Source: Mercurialis annua
Lineage: Eukaryota; Streptophyta; Magnoliopsida; Malpighiales; Euphorbiaceae
DNA: 64,000 nt
Direction of reading: 5' to 3'
Assembly: GCF_937616625.2 (NCBI RefSeq)
Contig: NC_065572.1
Span: 68,694,653-68,758,652, forward strand
Notes under the pieces: generated by a model
Database searches by the model: none
What the model was told of the DNA's origin: nothing
What the model saw: the letters and a program-made list of their open reading frames with translations, nothing else
Position numbers and translations under genes: made by a program
Shown: piece after piece, positions 12,661 through 25,085 of the stretch
Layout: every line of letters begins with the position of its first letter
Position numbering within the stretch: position 1 is the stretch's first letter

Positions 12661-15600
12661 TGTAATATCCCGTATTTTTGAATTAATTTTTTTTAAATTT
12701 TAATTTATTTTTTTTTACATTCCGTCAAACTTTAAGTAATTTATTATTATTATTATATATTTTATTAAATTTTATTTGAGTCGTTCATTAATTAAGTCGT
12801 GGTTCGATTCGTGTTCGTTTTGAGTTGAGTCAGTTTAGCCCATGAATTATCAAATTCATGTAAAGCCCATGCAACCCATGCATGTATTCTTCAAGCCCAT
12901 TTAAACCTACTCCTTTCTATTTCAAATAGATACAGCAGCATATTGCTGCGTTTTGTTTTTTTTTTTTCTTACTTCCTCATAAGTTACGTTATCTAAACCC
13001 TAAATCATTCCCTCATTCACTACAAACCCTAGCCGTCATATTCTTCCTCGTGATTCACTGATTTCATATGTCCAAAACTCCTCTCCAATTGCTGAAATAA
13101 TTCGGTAAGTTTATCTCTTTAATTTCAGTTTCGTTCGATTATCGTCACGTCTCGTTTCTTAGCTCGTTCTTGTCGTTTTAGCATCGACTTGGGATCCGTC
13201 TCGCCATAGACATAGTAGACACCACCTTCTACAATTCTAAGCTTTATTTTCGTCAAGCGGTACGTAAATCTCTCTGTTATTAGCGCCGTCGATTTATTGT
13301 TTTTAAGAGTTATTGTTGACTGTTGGTTTTTGGGTTTACTGCCGATGGGTTCCTACCTTCTAGGGTTAAAATTGTTGTTCCTAAGGTTGTTAAGAGAGGT
13401 GTTTTGTTCATAACAAATTGAATTAACCTTGCTGATTCTTGTTTTTGCTCATTGGCTCCGAATTTGTTAACTGAAACCATTACGATGACTATTCTTTTAT
13501 TGTTCAGACCTTTGTTCTTGTTTTAATTACTTGAGTTAAATATTTCGTTTTAGATTGTAGGAATGGTTATGAGTGTTGATTGGTTGAAGGGCGACGTCGA
13601 TGTTAGCCTTGTCCTGTTCGTTTTTGATTATGGCTATTTGGACTCTTTATTTTCTGGGTCTCTATAATTCGTTGGAGTTTATATATATCAGTTCGTGTGA
13701 TGAAGAAATTGTTTGGTTGTGTTATTGCACTCCTTAATTAATATTAAACTTTTAAATGTTGGGACAAATTAATGTCTTGGCGGCAATAATTATTCAAAAT
13801 GGTGGCTACTTCCTTTTCTTTGGATATGTTTTGTTTTTATAATGTTATGATCCAAATTGAATTTATTTATCATATTCAAATGTATTGGTTACTCTTTATT
13901 TTGTTGCTGTTTCAAATGGGTTGGGTTGGATGCCATAATTTCATTTGCTAGTTATTAAAATCAATATAAGATTATAATAATTTATATAAGATTATAAATT
14001 GTTATTTTTACCGATTTTGAAGTTGGACTTTCGATTATCGTTTTAATTTCTATATTATAAATTGACTACATTTTTTTTTAAATCTGAAAAATGATATTGT
14101 TTATTTATGGTTTGGTATTAATAATTATACCCTAAACACGATAATTACTTTATAGCCTAAATTCATATAATTACTTGGGTAATTATTGTTTGATTTAAAT
14201 TTCGGCTTGACGTGCCAATTTGACTAGTTTACTTTTTAACATTTAATTATTTTTCTTAACTCATTTTAGTTAAGTAATTTGTCGATAACTATTGGTTGCT
14301 TGTGTTTTAAGCCATTGAGTTCCGTTTTAATATTTAATTATTATTTTATCAAAAGTACTATTTAGAATTATAAACTGTGGTTTATATTTTTGATAAAATA
14401 TTTGGGTCGGGTTAGACTTGAGTCGCCCGACATGTGAGGTTAGCTTGGTAGTTATCGGTAACTCGGCTAATCCACTAATTGAAAATTTATTTAATTTATT
14501 ACTTAAACATTATTTAAATAATATTTTATGAATTGGATTTTAAAGCGAGAACTCAATAGACTTGTTTTATTTAGGCATTATAATTTATTTGAGTATTGTG
14601 TTTACTCGGTGTGGCTTTTACCTGACTTGTTGTTTGTGCTAGTCCTACGTGATGTCTAGTACTATCTAGAGTTAGGGTCTATTTTTAATTAGTATTTTTA
14701 AACTTTGTCTAGACTCGTCGATTGTTCGTACTTCAGAGGCGAACCAGAATTAGATTGCTTGCCAGGTTTCACGTGGAATAGCAAGCAGTGAGTTTATATC
14801 TCTATTTACCTCTTTATTAAGAAAGTATTATATTTTGTATATATATGTATAAACAGCTTTTGAACTGTTTTCGGCATTGTGGATTTGATTTGGAACGTGC
14901 TACTCGATGGGCATCATCGAGACTGCGTGCGCACCGGTAATGATTATGGTATTGAGGTAGGTTTGAGATACGTCTCACCTTAGTGAGGGCACCGGTGGAA
15001 GATACGTCTCCTGGGCTCACTATTTATTAAGTGATAGTCGGGGATCGGTTATTGAGATACGTCTCACCGGCACGACAATGGATTTAGAATTGTGGTTTAG
15101 GGTTTTATTGATAATCCATAATGAAAATGTTTTATTAAACGTTTTTAAAGGTTTTAAACTTAATAAATGTAAATGGTTATATAAACTCTACTCAGTAAAT
15201 CTGACCCCGTTGTTTTCCCAAATTTTCCAGGTTTATGATTTGAGCATTTGTCGATCTCCGTTTCTTCATTCTCGGAGGTTCTTTATTTATTTCAGAATAA
15301 AGTGTTGAACTATTTTAAACTCTTAGACCGCAGTAGTAGTTTCAGATTATTCATGTCTTAGTCTTACGTTTATTGTTTTGACTATTATTTGTTGGATTGG
15401 TCCAACTATTACTTTATCGCTTTTGGCATGATTACAGTATTTATGGTATTTATATTATATAGCCATACTGTTGGAGATTATTTTGAGATAAGCGTACTTT
15501 AAATATATGTTGTTTATATGTACTGCTAGACTAGGCTGAAGTCTCGGTTGCCCCCGAGCATGTGGTTTTTCTGCAGGTACATTGTTTTAACTGTTAAGTT

Positions 15601-15687
15601 GGTTATCCGTAAGGCTTGCTACGGGTTTTGGTACAACCATACCCATACCCTAGCGCCGGTCACGATTCATGAAAATGGGTCGTGACA
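12661..15687 (+). repeat. 5' LTR (3027 bp)
   Basis: Starts TGTAATATCCC and ends GGGTCGTGACA (TG...CA). It differs from the 3' LTR at only three bases that I could find. It includes a TATATATA word near 13680 and three AGATACGTCTC units at about 14967-15064. Small open frames inside it occur identically in both LTRs and look like chance. Confidence 0.95.
14966..15070 (+). repeat. Three AGATACGTCTC motifs in the LTR
   Basis: GAGATACGTCTCACC occurs at about 14967 and 15055, with a variant AGATACGTCTCCTGG between them near 15000. Each is followed by GGCAC/GGGC-type words, so this is a short interspersed repeat of about 45 bp. An identical cluster lies in the 3' LTR (offset +7005). Its role is unknown; a transcription-factor or RNA hairpin module is possible. 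Confidence 0.6.
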
Positions 15688-15691
15688 AACT

Positions 15692-15703
15692 TGGTATCAG
15701 AGC
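15692..15703 (+). promoter_or_regulatory. Primer-binding site, initiator tRNA-Met
   Basis: TGGTATCAGAGC lies four bases after the 5' LTR end. It is complementary to the 3' end of plant initiator tRNA-Met and primes minus-strand DNA synthesis. Confidence 0.93.
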
Positions 15704-18400
15704 TTTGGTTTCAAACCAAGGCCTTTTTCATGTTATGTGCTTATTGTTTTGGCATGATAAGTGGTCGTTGTGTCTTAGGAACTACTGCGGAATTAGGATT
15801 CGTGTCTTGTCTTTTGAAACGTCATCTTTTATTTTCAAATTTTCTGCCTACACCTATAGGATGGTGTCGAGTCAATCGTGTCATATTTGATCTTATGTTA
15901 AGATTTTATGTGATAACTGTTATTTCACTTAAGTGATCCTTTTAATTGCTTTTGATTTCTCGGAAAAATCTTATGATTGGTAATTTTTCTAAATTCATAC
16001 TTGGCTATGACGTTGTTTATCTTATCATGTTGATGTGGCATTTGATCGAGTAATAAACTTTAATTTTATGCCTTTAACGGTTTTATAACGCTGGGTTATT
16101 TGGTGAATAGTTTTGGCTTTGGCCGAGAACAAAAAAAAAATTTCGTTAGGTTTTGGCTTTGTTTATGGTATAAATGATTTTTATAGTAAAATTGTTTATC
16201 ACGTTTTGTGACTTTACGTTGCTGACCTCATATTGGTTTAGAAATTCTTTAGTAAAAATTATTTTGGTCTAACAGGTGTTTTGGACATAAGAGTCAAATG
16301 AGTAGTCTGAGCATGATAACTTAAAAGTTGATTTTCATTACGTTGCCACTAAAATAATTTTTCTCGTATTTCAAATTTACTTTGACTGGTTATTCCAAAA
16401 GAGTTATTTAATAAATAAAATTATTTTGTAAGGTGATACCATATTAAAGATTTAAAATACTTTTGAAATTTTATCGTTTGGCGGTTTATCGACACCTTGG
16501 TGTTGTTGGTCGTAATTACTTTTTTTGCTATTTTTTTTTCGAAGTATGTTTTTTAATAGGTTAATTAAATTTTTCAGATGTCTCACTTGGGTGATGACTT
16601 GATGTTGTTACTTTGGTGTTGTCGAGTTCCATAGTTGAAAGGATCGAGGTTTTGTGTTAAATTGCGTTTTTTTGGATTTAAAAATGTGTTGTATACGTTT
16701 TACAAATGGTTATTGCGGGATTGACCACCCAAATTAGAAGTTGAGCTTGGAAGTAGTAATTACTCGGCTAACTCAATGGTTTATAATTTGAGGCGTTTAT
16801 GAATTTAACCATTATTTTTATAAAAAAGGTTTCTGGAAAATGATTTTTAAACTGTGGGACTTGACACGAACTCAGAATTTATTTGTTAGTTTATATTTCA
16901 AATGAATTTTGAAGCGTACTCTTAAAAGATGATATAGTTACAAGTTGATTTTGTTGTAGCATGTCTTGATTTTGGTCTTTTAAATAGGTTGGGTTGATTT
17001 TGCTAAATGTCATGTTTGGATGGGTTATGATTTGTAGAATTCGTAGTCTTTGGTAATAATTTGCGTTGTATAACTCACATGCTTGATTGAACTATTTTGA
17101 TTGTTTTTGTTTTGTCTGTGCGTGCGGAGTAACACGTGAGGTGAATTATTTCAAGTGGTCATGGATGACTTACCTTGTTGTATTACCTTAATTTATGAGT
17201 AAGATCTTTATTTAGACCCTGGTTGCTTTTTTTTTTATTTTTAGCTTCGATGGTTTTGGTGTTTTGTTTGTGGGTTGAAATCTTTGGGTTTCGATACTGT
17301 AAATATTGAGGGAAGTATTTTTCTTTGAAACTGTTGGTGATTTCAGATTACCCAAAAAAGGATACTAGAAATCCTGACCCGAGATGATAGATCAGTGTAT
17401 TTAATACGCCAGTGTTTTCATTAAGTTTATTTGGTGTGATACGAGAACTGGTGGTAAGTTTTGTAGAAATGTATGTGATGTGTTGTTTTCTTTAAGATTC
17501 AGTTTATTTGGAGTTATATTGGATATTACTTTATACTTATGAGTTTTAGTGGAGATATCGTTTTAAATTGTTATGGTGGTATCGTATGTTTTGGTAGATT
17601 GTAAGTAAGGAGTTGGAGGAATATTTTGAGGTTGCGTTCGAGATTTTAGTTGTGCTAAGTGCGGTATATAGTTATATGTAGATTAGAAAGCTTTCATGGA
17701 AGTTTCCGATATTGAATTTAATTTTTATGGATTAAATGATTTGGTTATGCTCAACTTATGTAATTACACTGTGATTTTAAAATAAAATTTGTTATATTAA
17801 TTCGATTTTGTTCGAACGTTTTGGTTTATTGATATAAAGGTATTTTTGTAAACAAAGAGATTTGCATTGTTAAATTTTACGTCCTGATGGGAAGAAAGGA
17901 TTTTTTTTGTCAAATTTGATTCAAAAGGAATAATTAATTTTCGGTTGAACGAGTTCTTCAAATCGTGTTTTTGTTTGAGAGTAAAATTTAAAAGCGACTT
18001 AAAATTTTGGATGTTTTGCAATATCAATGTGTATTTTGAATACGGAGGATTTTTCCACGGTTGATTATTTACGAGAAAATGATAAATGATTTAGCAAGTT
18101 TGATTTATAGATAACATAATTTTTGTCAGTTGAACTGTTTCACAAATTTGCAACTTATTTAAAAGTAAAGGAAATCTGCGGATTTAAAATGCAAACATTT
18201 TGAATTTTCAGACGTTTACAAAAACTGATGGTTTTCCAACTGCAAAGGTACTCGATTTTTGAATATATAAAGGAGATGTGAGATGTAAAGTCTTTTAAGG
18301 AGAAGTGGAAAATTTCGAATATAAAATGTTTTGCATATTATAAATTTTATAATCTTATAGGTTTGGTTTTGAGCATAACTAACAAACCAGTTGGGGTGAA

Positions 18401-18415
18401 ATGGGTCGTGACAAT
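18401..18415 (+). repeat. LTR-terminus-like scrap inside the LARD
   Basis: ATGGGTCGTGACA repeats the last 13 bases of the LTR (15675-15687) in the middle of the internal domain. Confidence 0.6.
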
Positions 18416-18783
18416 TAATGGAATAATTTTGAGAATTTAAATATATTTGGATATATGAGCTAGCTGATTTGAAAAAAAAAACGATTATCATTTTGGTGAG
18501 TTTCGACAACAAAGTTGGTTGGTCGACACTGTAGATTTAGGGTTTAATTGTTGAGAGTTTTGATATCGTTTTGTTCGGATATTGAACCTTTTGAGTGGAA
18601 TAAAATTATGTCCGTAAAACATACTTAGGATGTAAGTTGATAATTAGTTACCTTAAATTATTATAGCCTGTTTATTTTTGAATGATTGGAGGAATAGTTG
18701 TTGCTAATCTAGAGATTCTGTAATCATGAGTTAAGTTCACGTTTTCTTGGGAATAACGGTATAGTTGTGTGTTTCATGATTCT

Positions 18784-18852
18784 CAAGCCCATTTAAACAT
18801 ACTCCTTTCTATTTCAAATAGATACAGCAGCATATTGCTGCGTTTTGTTTTT
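18784..18852 (+). repeat. Internal copy of an LTR segment
   Basis: About 68 bp matching LTR positions 12892-12960, with at least one substitution (AAACATACT versus AAACCTACT). It includes the CAGCAGCATATTGCTGCG palindrome and ends in a shorter T run. It is a third, partial LTR copy inside the internal domain. Confidence 0.85.
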
Positions 18853-19665
18853 TTGCCGAAATATATTCTGAAGTTTATTGAGTATTATGATCGGGTACTT
18901 TGATGTCGAGTTTGTTATAAGTGAAAGGAAGTAAGTGTTTCAGAACGCAAGATTTATCAATTTGTGTTTTCAGTATCACTGTTTGAGACGAGAGAGTTTG
19001 GAATTGTAAGAACTATAGTTGAGCTTAGGGCTTGATCTTACACTTGAAATTGAGGATTGTGTAATCGTTGAAATTCGAGCTGGGTTTGGAAACCACTCCG
19101 GTATAGAGTAATTATGACTCTCAGTTGGAAAAAAATTATTGTTTATTCACATTGCGTTGATCGAGTAATAGTTGGAGCACCAAGTTGATAGAATCAGAAT
19201 TTTGTGCACATATGTGTTGTGACCGCTTATTGCGAATCAGTTTCAGAATTGAAATTTGAGGTTCGTGTATTTTAAAAAAAAAGAGGGATAAACTTATTTT
19301 AGCAAATTTGGTATAAAGATAACATAAATTTTTTCAGTTGGACGGTTTCATAATTTGCAAACGTATTTAAAAAGTACGGGAAACTTGTGAAATCAAAATG
19401 CGAACATTTTGAAAATTTTCAAGGATGCGAATCAGTTTCTGAATTGAAATTTGAGGTTCGTTTTTGTTTATCCTAAGTAATTTAGTTGAGTTTTTTTTTG
19501 TGGGAGACGGAGTCCGATATGGGGAAACGTTATCCTTTCCTCTTTCCTTGAGGTACGTGTATCTTTGATTTTGCGTTATCGTTGGTCTTGTGTGCCTTAC
19601 GTGTTGTTATGCTTGAGTTTTTGCGTATTAAATTCGAGGACGAATTTTTAATAAGTTGTGGAGAA

Positions 19666-22600
19666 TGTAATATCCCGTATTTTTGAATTAATTTTTTTTA
19701 AATTTTAATTTATTTTTTTTTACATTCCGTCAAACTTTAAGTAATTTATTATTATTATTATATATTTTATTAAATTTTATTTGAGTCGTTCATTAATTAA
19801 GTCGTGGTTCGATTCGTGTTCGTTTTGAGTTGAGTCAGTTTAGCCCATGAATTATCAAATTCATGTAAAGCCCATGCAACCCATGCATGTATTCTTCAAG
19901 CCCATTTAAACCTACTCCTTTCTATTTCAAATAGATACAGCAGCATATTGCTGCGTTTTGTTTTTTTTTTTTCTTACTTCCTCATAAGTTACGTTATCTA
20001 AACCCTAAATCATTCCCTCATTCACTACAAACCCTAGCCGTCATATTCTTCTTCATGATTCACTGATTTCATATGTCCAAAACTCCTCTCCAATTGCTGA
20101 AATAATTCGGTAAGTTTATCTCTTTAATTTCAGTTTCGTTCGATTATCGTCACATCTCGTTTCTTAGCTCGTTCTTGTCGTTTTAGCATCGACTTGGGAT
20201 CCGTCTCGCCATAGACATAGTAGACACCACCTTCTACAATTCTAAGCTTTATTTTCGTCAAGCGGTACGTAAATCTCTCTGTTATTAGCGCCGTCGATTT
20301 ATTGTTTTTAAGAGTTATTGTTGACTGTTGGTTTTTGGGTTTACTGCCGATGGGTTCCTACCTTCTAGGGTTAAAATTGTTGTTCCTAAGGTTGTTAAGA
20401 GAGGTGTTTTGTTCATAACAAATTGAATTAACCTTGCTGATTCTTGTTTTTGCTCATTGGCTCCGAATTTGTTAACTGAAACCATTACGATGACTATTCT
20501 TTTATTGTTCAGACCTTTGTTCTTGTTTTAATTACTTGAGTTAAATATTTCGTTTTAGATTGTAGGAATGGTTATGAGTGTTGATTGGTTGAAGGGCGAC
20601 GTCGATGTTAGCCTTGTCCTGTTCGTTTTTGATTATGGCTATTTGGACTCTTTATTTTCTGGGTCTCTATAATTCGTTGGAGTTTATATATATCAGTTCG
20701 TGTGATGAAGAAATTGTTTGGTTGTGTTATTGCACTCCTTAATTAATATTAAACTTTTAAATGTTGGGACAAATTAATGTCTTGGCGGCAATAATTATTC
20801 AAAATGGTGGCTACTTCCTTTTCTTTGGATATGTTTTGTTTTTATAATGTTATGATCCAAATTGAATTTATTTATCATATTCAAATGTATTGGTTACTCT
20901 TTATTTTGTTGCTGTTTCAAATGGGTTGGGTTGGATGCCATAATTTCATTTGCTAGTTATTAAAATCAATATAAGATTATAATAATTTATATAAGATTAT
21001 AAATTGTTATTTTTACCGATTTTGAAGTTGGACTTTCGATTATCGTTTTAATTTCTATATTATAAATTGACTACATTTTTTTTTAAATCTGAAAAATGAT
21101 ATTGTTTATTTATGGTTTGGTATTAATAATTATACCCTAAACACGATAATTACTTTATAGCCTAAATTCATATAATTACTTGGGTAATTATTGTTTGATT
21201 TAAATTTCGGCTTGACGTGCCAATTTGACTAGTTTACTTTTTAACATTTAATTATTTTTCTTAACTCATTTTAGTTAAGTAATTTGTCGATAACTATTGG
21301 TTGCTTGTGTTTTAAGCCATTGAGTTCCGTTTTAATATTTAATTATTATTTTATCAAAAGTACTATTTAGAATTATAAACTGTGGTTTATATTTTTGATA
21401 AAATATTTGGGTCGGGTTAGACTTGAGTCGCCCGACATGTGAGGTTAGCTTGGTAGTTATCGGTAACTCGGCTAATCCACTAATTGAAAATTTATTTAAT
21501 TTATTACTTAAACATTATTTAAATAATATTTTATGAATTGGATTTTAAAGCGAGAACTCAATAGACTTGTTTTATTTAGGCATTATAATTTATTTGAGTA
21601 TTGTGTTTACTCGGTGTGGCTTTTACCTGACTTGTTGTTTGTGCTAGTCCTACGTGATGTCTAGTACTATCTAGAGTTAGGGTCTATTTTTAATTAGTAT
21701 TTTTAAACTTTGTCTAGACTCGTCGATTGTTCGTACTTCAGAGGCGAACCAGAATTAGATTGCTTGCCAGGTTTCACGTGGAATAGCAAGCAGTGAGTTT
21801 ATATCTCTATTTACCTCTTTATTAAGAAAGTATTATATTTTGTATATATATGTATAAACAGCTTTTGAACTGTTTTCGGCATTGTGGATTTGATTTGGAA
21901 CGTGCTACTCGATGGGCATCATCGAGACTGCGTGCGCACCGGTAATGATTATGGTATTGAGGTAGGTTTGAGATACGTCTCACCTTAGTGAGGGCACCGG
22001 TGGAAGATACGTCTCCTGGGCTCACTATTTATTAAGTGATAGTCGGGGATCGGTTATTGAGATACGTCTCACCGGCACGACAATGGATTTAGAATTGTGG
22101 TTTAGGGTTTTATTGATAATCCATAATGAAAATGTTTTATTAAACGTTTTTAAAGGTTTTAAACTTAATAAATGTAAATGGTTATATAAACTCTACTCAG
22201 TAAATCTGACCCCGTTGTTTTCCCAAATTTTCCAGGTTTATGATTTGAGCATTTGTCGATCTCCGTTTCTTCATTCTCGGAGGTTCTTTATTTATTTCAG
22301 AATAAAGTGTTGAACTATTTTAAACTCTTAGACCGCAGTAGTAGTTTCAGATTATTCATGTCTTAGTCTTACGTTTATTGTTTTGACTATTATTTGTTGG
22401 ATTGGTCCAACTATTACTTTATCGCTTTTGGCATGATTACAGTATTTATGGTATTTATATTATATAGCCATACTGTTGGAGATTATTTTGAGATAAGCGT
22501 ACTTTAAATATATGTTGTTTATATGTACTGCTAGACTAGGCTGAAGTCTCGGTTGCCCCCGAGCATGTGGTTTTTCTGCAGGTACATTGTTTTAACTGTT

Positions 22601-22692
22601 AAGTTGGTTATCCGTAAGGCTTGCTACGGGTTTTGGTACAACCATACCCATACCCTAGCGCCGGTCACGATTCATGAAAATGGGTCGTGACA
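19666..22692 (+). repeat. 3' LTR (3027 bp)
   Basis: Same length as the 5' LTR and nearly identical to it. It is preceded by AAGTTGTGGAGAA as a degenerate polypurine tract. Confidence 0.95.
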
Positions 22693-23409
22693 AAGCCCAG
22701 ATCAGAATTTTATCAAGGATAATTTACACAAATCCCCTAAAAGTGGTCTTATTTATTTACCTCAGCCTTTTTATTTTTGCAATAATCTCTCAATAAAGTA
22801 GAAAAGTTTTCACAATTCCCTCATACCTCAAAATAAGCTGATTTTAGAATGAAATAGGACAATTATAACCCTCAAATAAATAATATTCCAGCTTTACCGT
22901 ATAGAAAGACAGCCTGTCCAGGCCATCCCACATGCTGCACTAAGATGCTTCTTTTCCCGCCTTTTCCCTGCCATCACATTGTGCAGGTCTATCTTCTTCT
23001 TCTTTCAAATTGAAAAGCTATTGTTATAATGTTCTTAATATCCTATTTTTTTTATTTGTAAACTAAAATCATTTGATAATATAATTTTTTTATAAATTAA
23101 TTTTATGTAATAGTTTGTTTTATTTAAATAGCTTATTTTATGTGACGGTTTATTTAATTTTAATACTTATACATTTTATTAAATTATTTATTTTAAAAAA
23201 TGAATTATTTTATTTAAATAAATTTATTAAGAATTCACATTAATTTTTATATAATGTCTACGTTTATTATTATCTAAAATTTAATAATTTTATTTTCAAT
23301 TACTTTTTATAATAAAATTTTAATAAATTATTTAATTAGACTAAATAAATTTAAATTTATAATCAATTCAAATATAATTTATTTTAGATTAGCTTACTTT
23401 AAATCTAAA

Positions 23410-24180
23410 TTCTTTTTATATTAACATGTAATTTACATCAAGTTTACATTGAGTTGACATTAAGTCTACATTGAGTCGATATTAATTTACATTTCAAAAT
23501 TAAAATAATCTACCAAAAAATTAGTTCGCATTGGCATTAAATTTACATTAAGTTGATATTATGTTTATATTAAATTGATATTGGCTCGACATTGAGTTGA
23601 TATTAAGTTTACATTAACTTGATAAGTAACATTTCAAAATTTTATTAATTTATTAAAAAATTACTCGGATTGACATTAAGTTTACATTGAGTTGACATTA
23701 AGTTTATATTGAATTGCCATGAGATTCACATTGAGTTGACATTAAGTCGTCATCGAATTAAATTTGTGTCGATGTTGAGTTGATATTAACTTATATTGAG
23801 TTCATATAAAACTAATTTTTAAAATTTCAATAATTTATTAAAAAATTTACTTTGAATTGACATTTACTTTATATTATGTTTATATTGAGTAGAATTTAGG
23901 TTTAAATTGAGTTGACATTGGGTCGTCATTGAGTTGACATTGAATCGACGTTGAGTTGACATTAAATTTACACAAAAATCTTAAATAATTTACTTTCAAT
24001 CTACTATTACTTTATTTTTGAAAGTATAAATTATAGAAAAATAATTTTATTACAATAATAAAAATAATTTCATTTAAAATTTACATTGAGCTGATATTAA
24101 AATTGTGTCGACGTTGAGTTGATATTAATTTTCCATTGAGTTGATATTAAATTTACATTGTTGTTTCAATATTATTTTGA
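23410..24180. repeat. GTTGACATTAAGTTTACATT minisatellite in element C
   Basis: Degenerate tandem words of TTGACATTAAG and TTTACATTGAG, about 20-22 bp per pair, broken by AT-rich stretches. The reverse complement of the same words forms the array in element D. Confidence 0.8.
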
Positions 24181-24194
24181 TTAAAGTGATTCAG

Positions 24195-25085
24195 TTAAAA
24201 GAGGTTCACACCCGGTTCATATCAGGTTGATTTTTGGTTTTATAAACTGCCAAATATATTTCACTTAAAAAAGATATTTAATTTGTGATTACATTAAATG
24301 TCAACATTCTCTCTCTATATAAAGTCATTTAATATTAAAAAAAGCAGCAAGATAAATTTTATTAAAAAATGAATTAAGTTAATTCAGTTGATATAGGTTC
24401 ATATCAGGTTGACATCTGGTTGATTTTTGGTTTTATAAACTATCACTTAAAAGAAAGATTCAATTTGTATTGCACTAAATTTCAAAAATTTATCTATATA
24501 AATTGCTAGTTAAGTTTGTAAAGAGCATTAAGACAAAGTTCATAAAAAATGAATTAACATAATTCGGTTGATATATCACGTCAGGTCAATATCAGGTTGA
24601 TTTTCGGTTTTATAAATTATCAAATATAGTGCACTTAAAAAATATTTTCAATTTGTATATTACACTAAATTTTAAAATTCTCTCTATAAAAAATATCATT
24701 TAAAATTGTAAAGAGTAGTAAGACAAATTTTATTAATAATTTAATTAAGGGAGTTCAGTTGATATAAGTTCATATTAGGTTGACATTAGGTTGATTTTCG
24801 ATTTTATAGATTGTCAAATACATTTCACTTAAAATATATATTCAGTTTGTTTATATATTAAATTTCAAAAATTTTCTTTATATAAAATGTTAGTTAAGAT
24901 TGCAAAAAGCAGTAAAACAAATTTTATTAAAAATTGAATTAAGATAGTTAAGTTGATATAGGTTTATATCAGGTTCACATCAGGTTAATTTTTGGTTTTA
25001 TAGACTGTCAAATACATTTTATTTAAAAGAGATATTCAATTTATATATCTAAACTTCAAATCTCTCTCAATATAAAATATCAATT
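24195..25085. repeat. About 190-bp tandem repeat, five copies, in element C
   Basis: The block CATATCAGGTTGATTTTTGGTTTTATA, given here only as its core GGTTGATTTTTGGTTTTATA, recurs near 24226, 24419, 24596, 24789 and 24983. Spacings run from about 177 to 194 bp. Each copy carries CACTTAAAA and CTCTCTATATAAA words. Confidence 0.78.

Larger units (their letters stand above)
15688..19665 (+). other. Non-coding internal domain of the LARD
   Basis: No frame above about 100 residues and no gag-pol motif was seen. It contains degenerate internal duplications: 18055-18205 resembles 19285-19425 (shared AGATAACATAA, CAGTTG, ATTTGCAA and ACATTTTGAA blocks), with a weaker third copy near 17905-18020. 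The words GCGAATCAGTTTC and TTGAGGTTCG recur at about 19224-19266 and 19427-19463. Two LTR-derived scraps are listed separately. Confidence 0.8.
12661..22692 (+). mobile_element. LTR retrotransposon, Ty3/gypsy chromovirus-derived LARD, very young
   Basis: Two 3027-bp LTRs flank a 3978-bp internal region with no gag, protease, RT, RNase H or integrase reading frame. A tRNA-iMet primer-binding site follows the 5' LTR. The end of the interior has the ATTCGAGGACGAAT word and AAGTTGTGGAGAA polypurine-like tract that I associate with Tekay/Del-type chromoviruses. Reading the LTRs side by side I saw only three differences (13047/20052, 13050/20055, 13149/20154), all C/T or G/A, so the insertion is recent. 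It must rely on proteins of an autonomous relative. No clean 5-bp duplication directly abuts the ends; GCCCA occurs 2 bp outside each end. Confidence 0.93.

Noticed and set aside
14817..15308. Two small open frames in the 5' LTR, repeated identically at 21822-22313
   Set aside because: They are identical only because the LTRs are near identical. Neither has a recognisable domain or a sensible promoter context.
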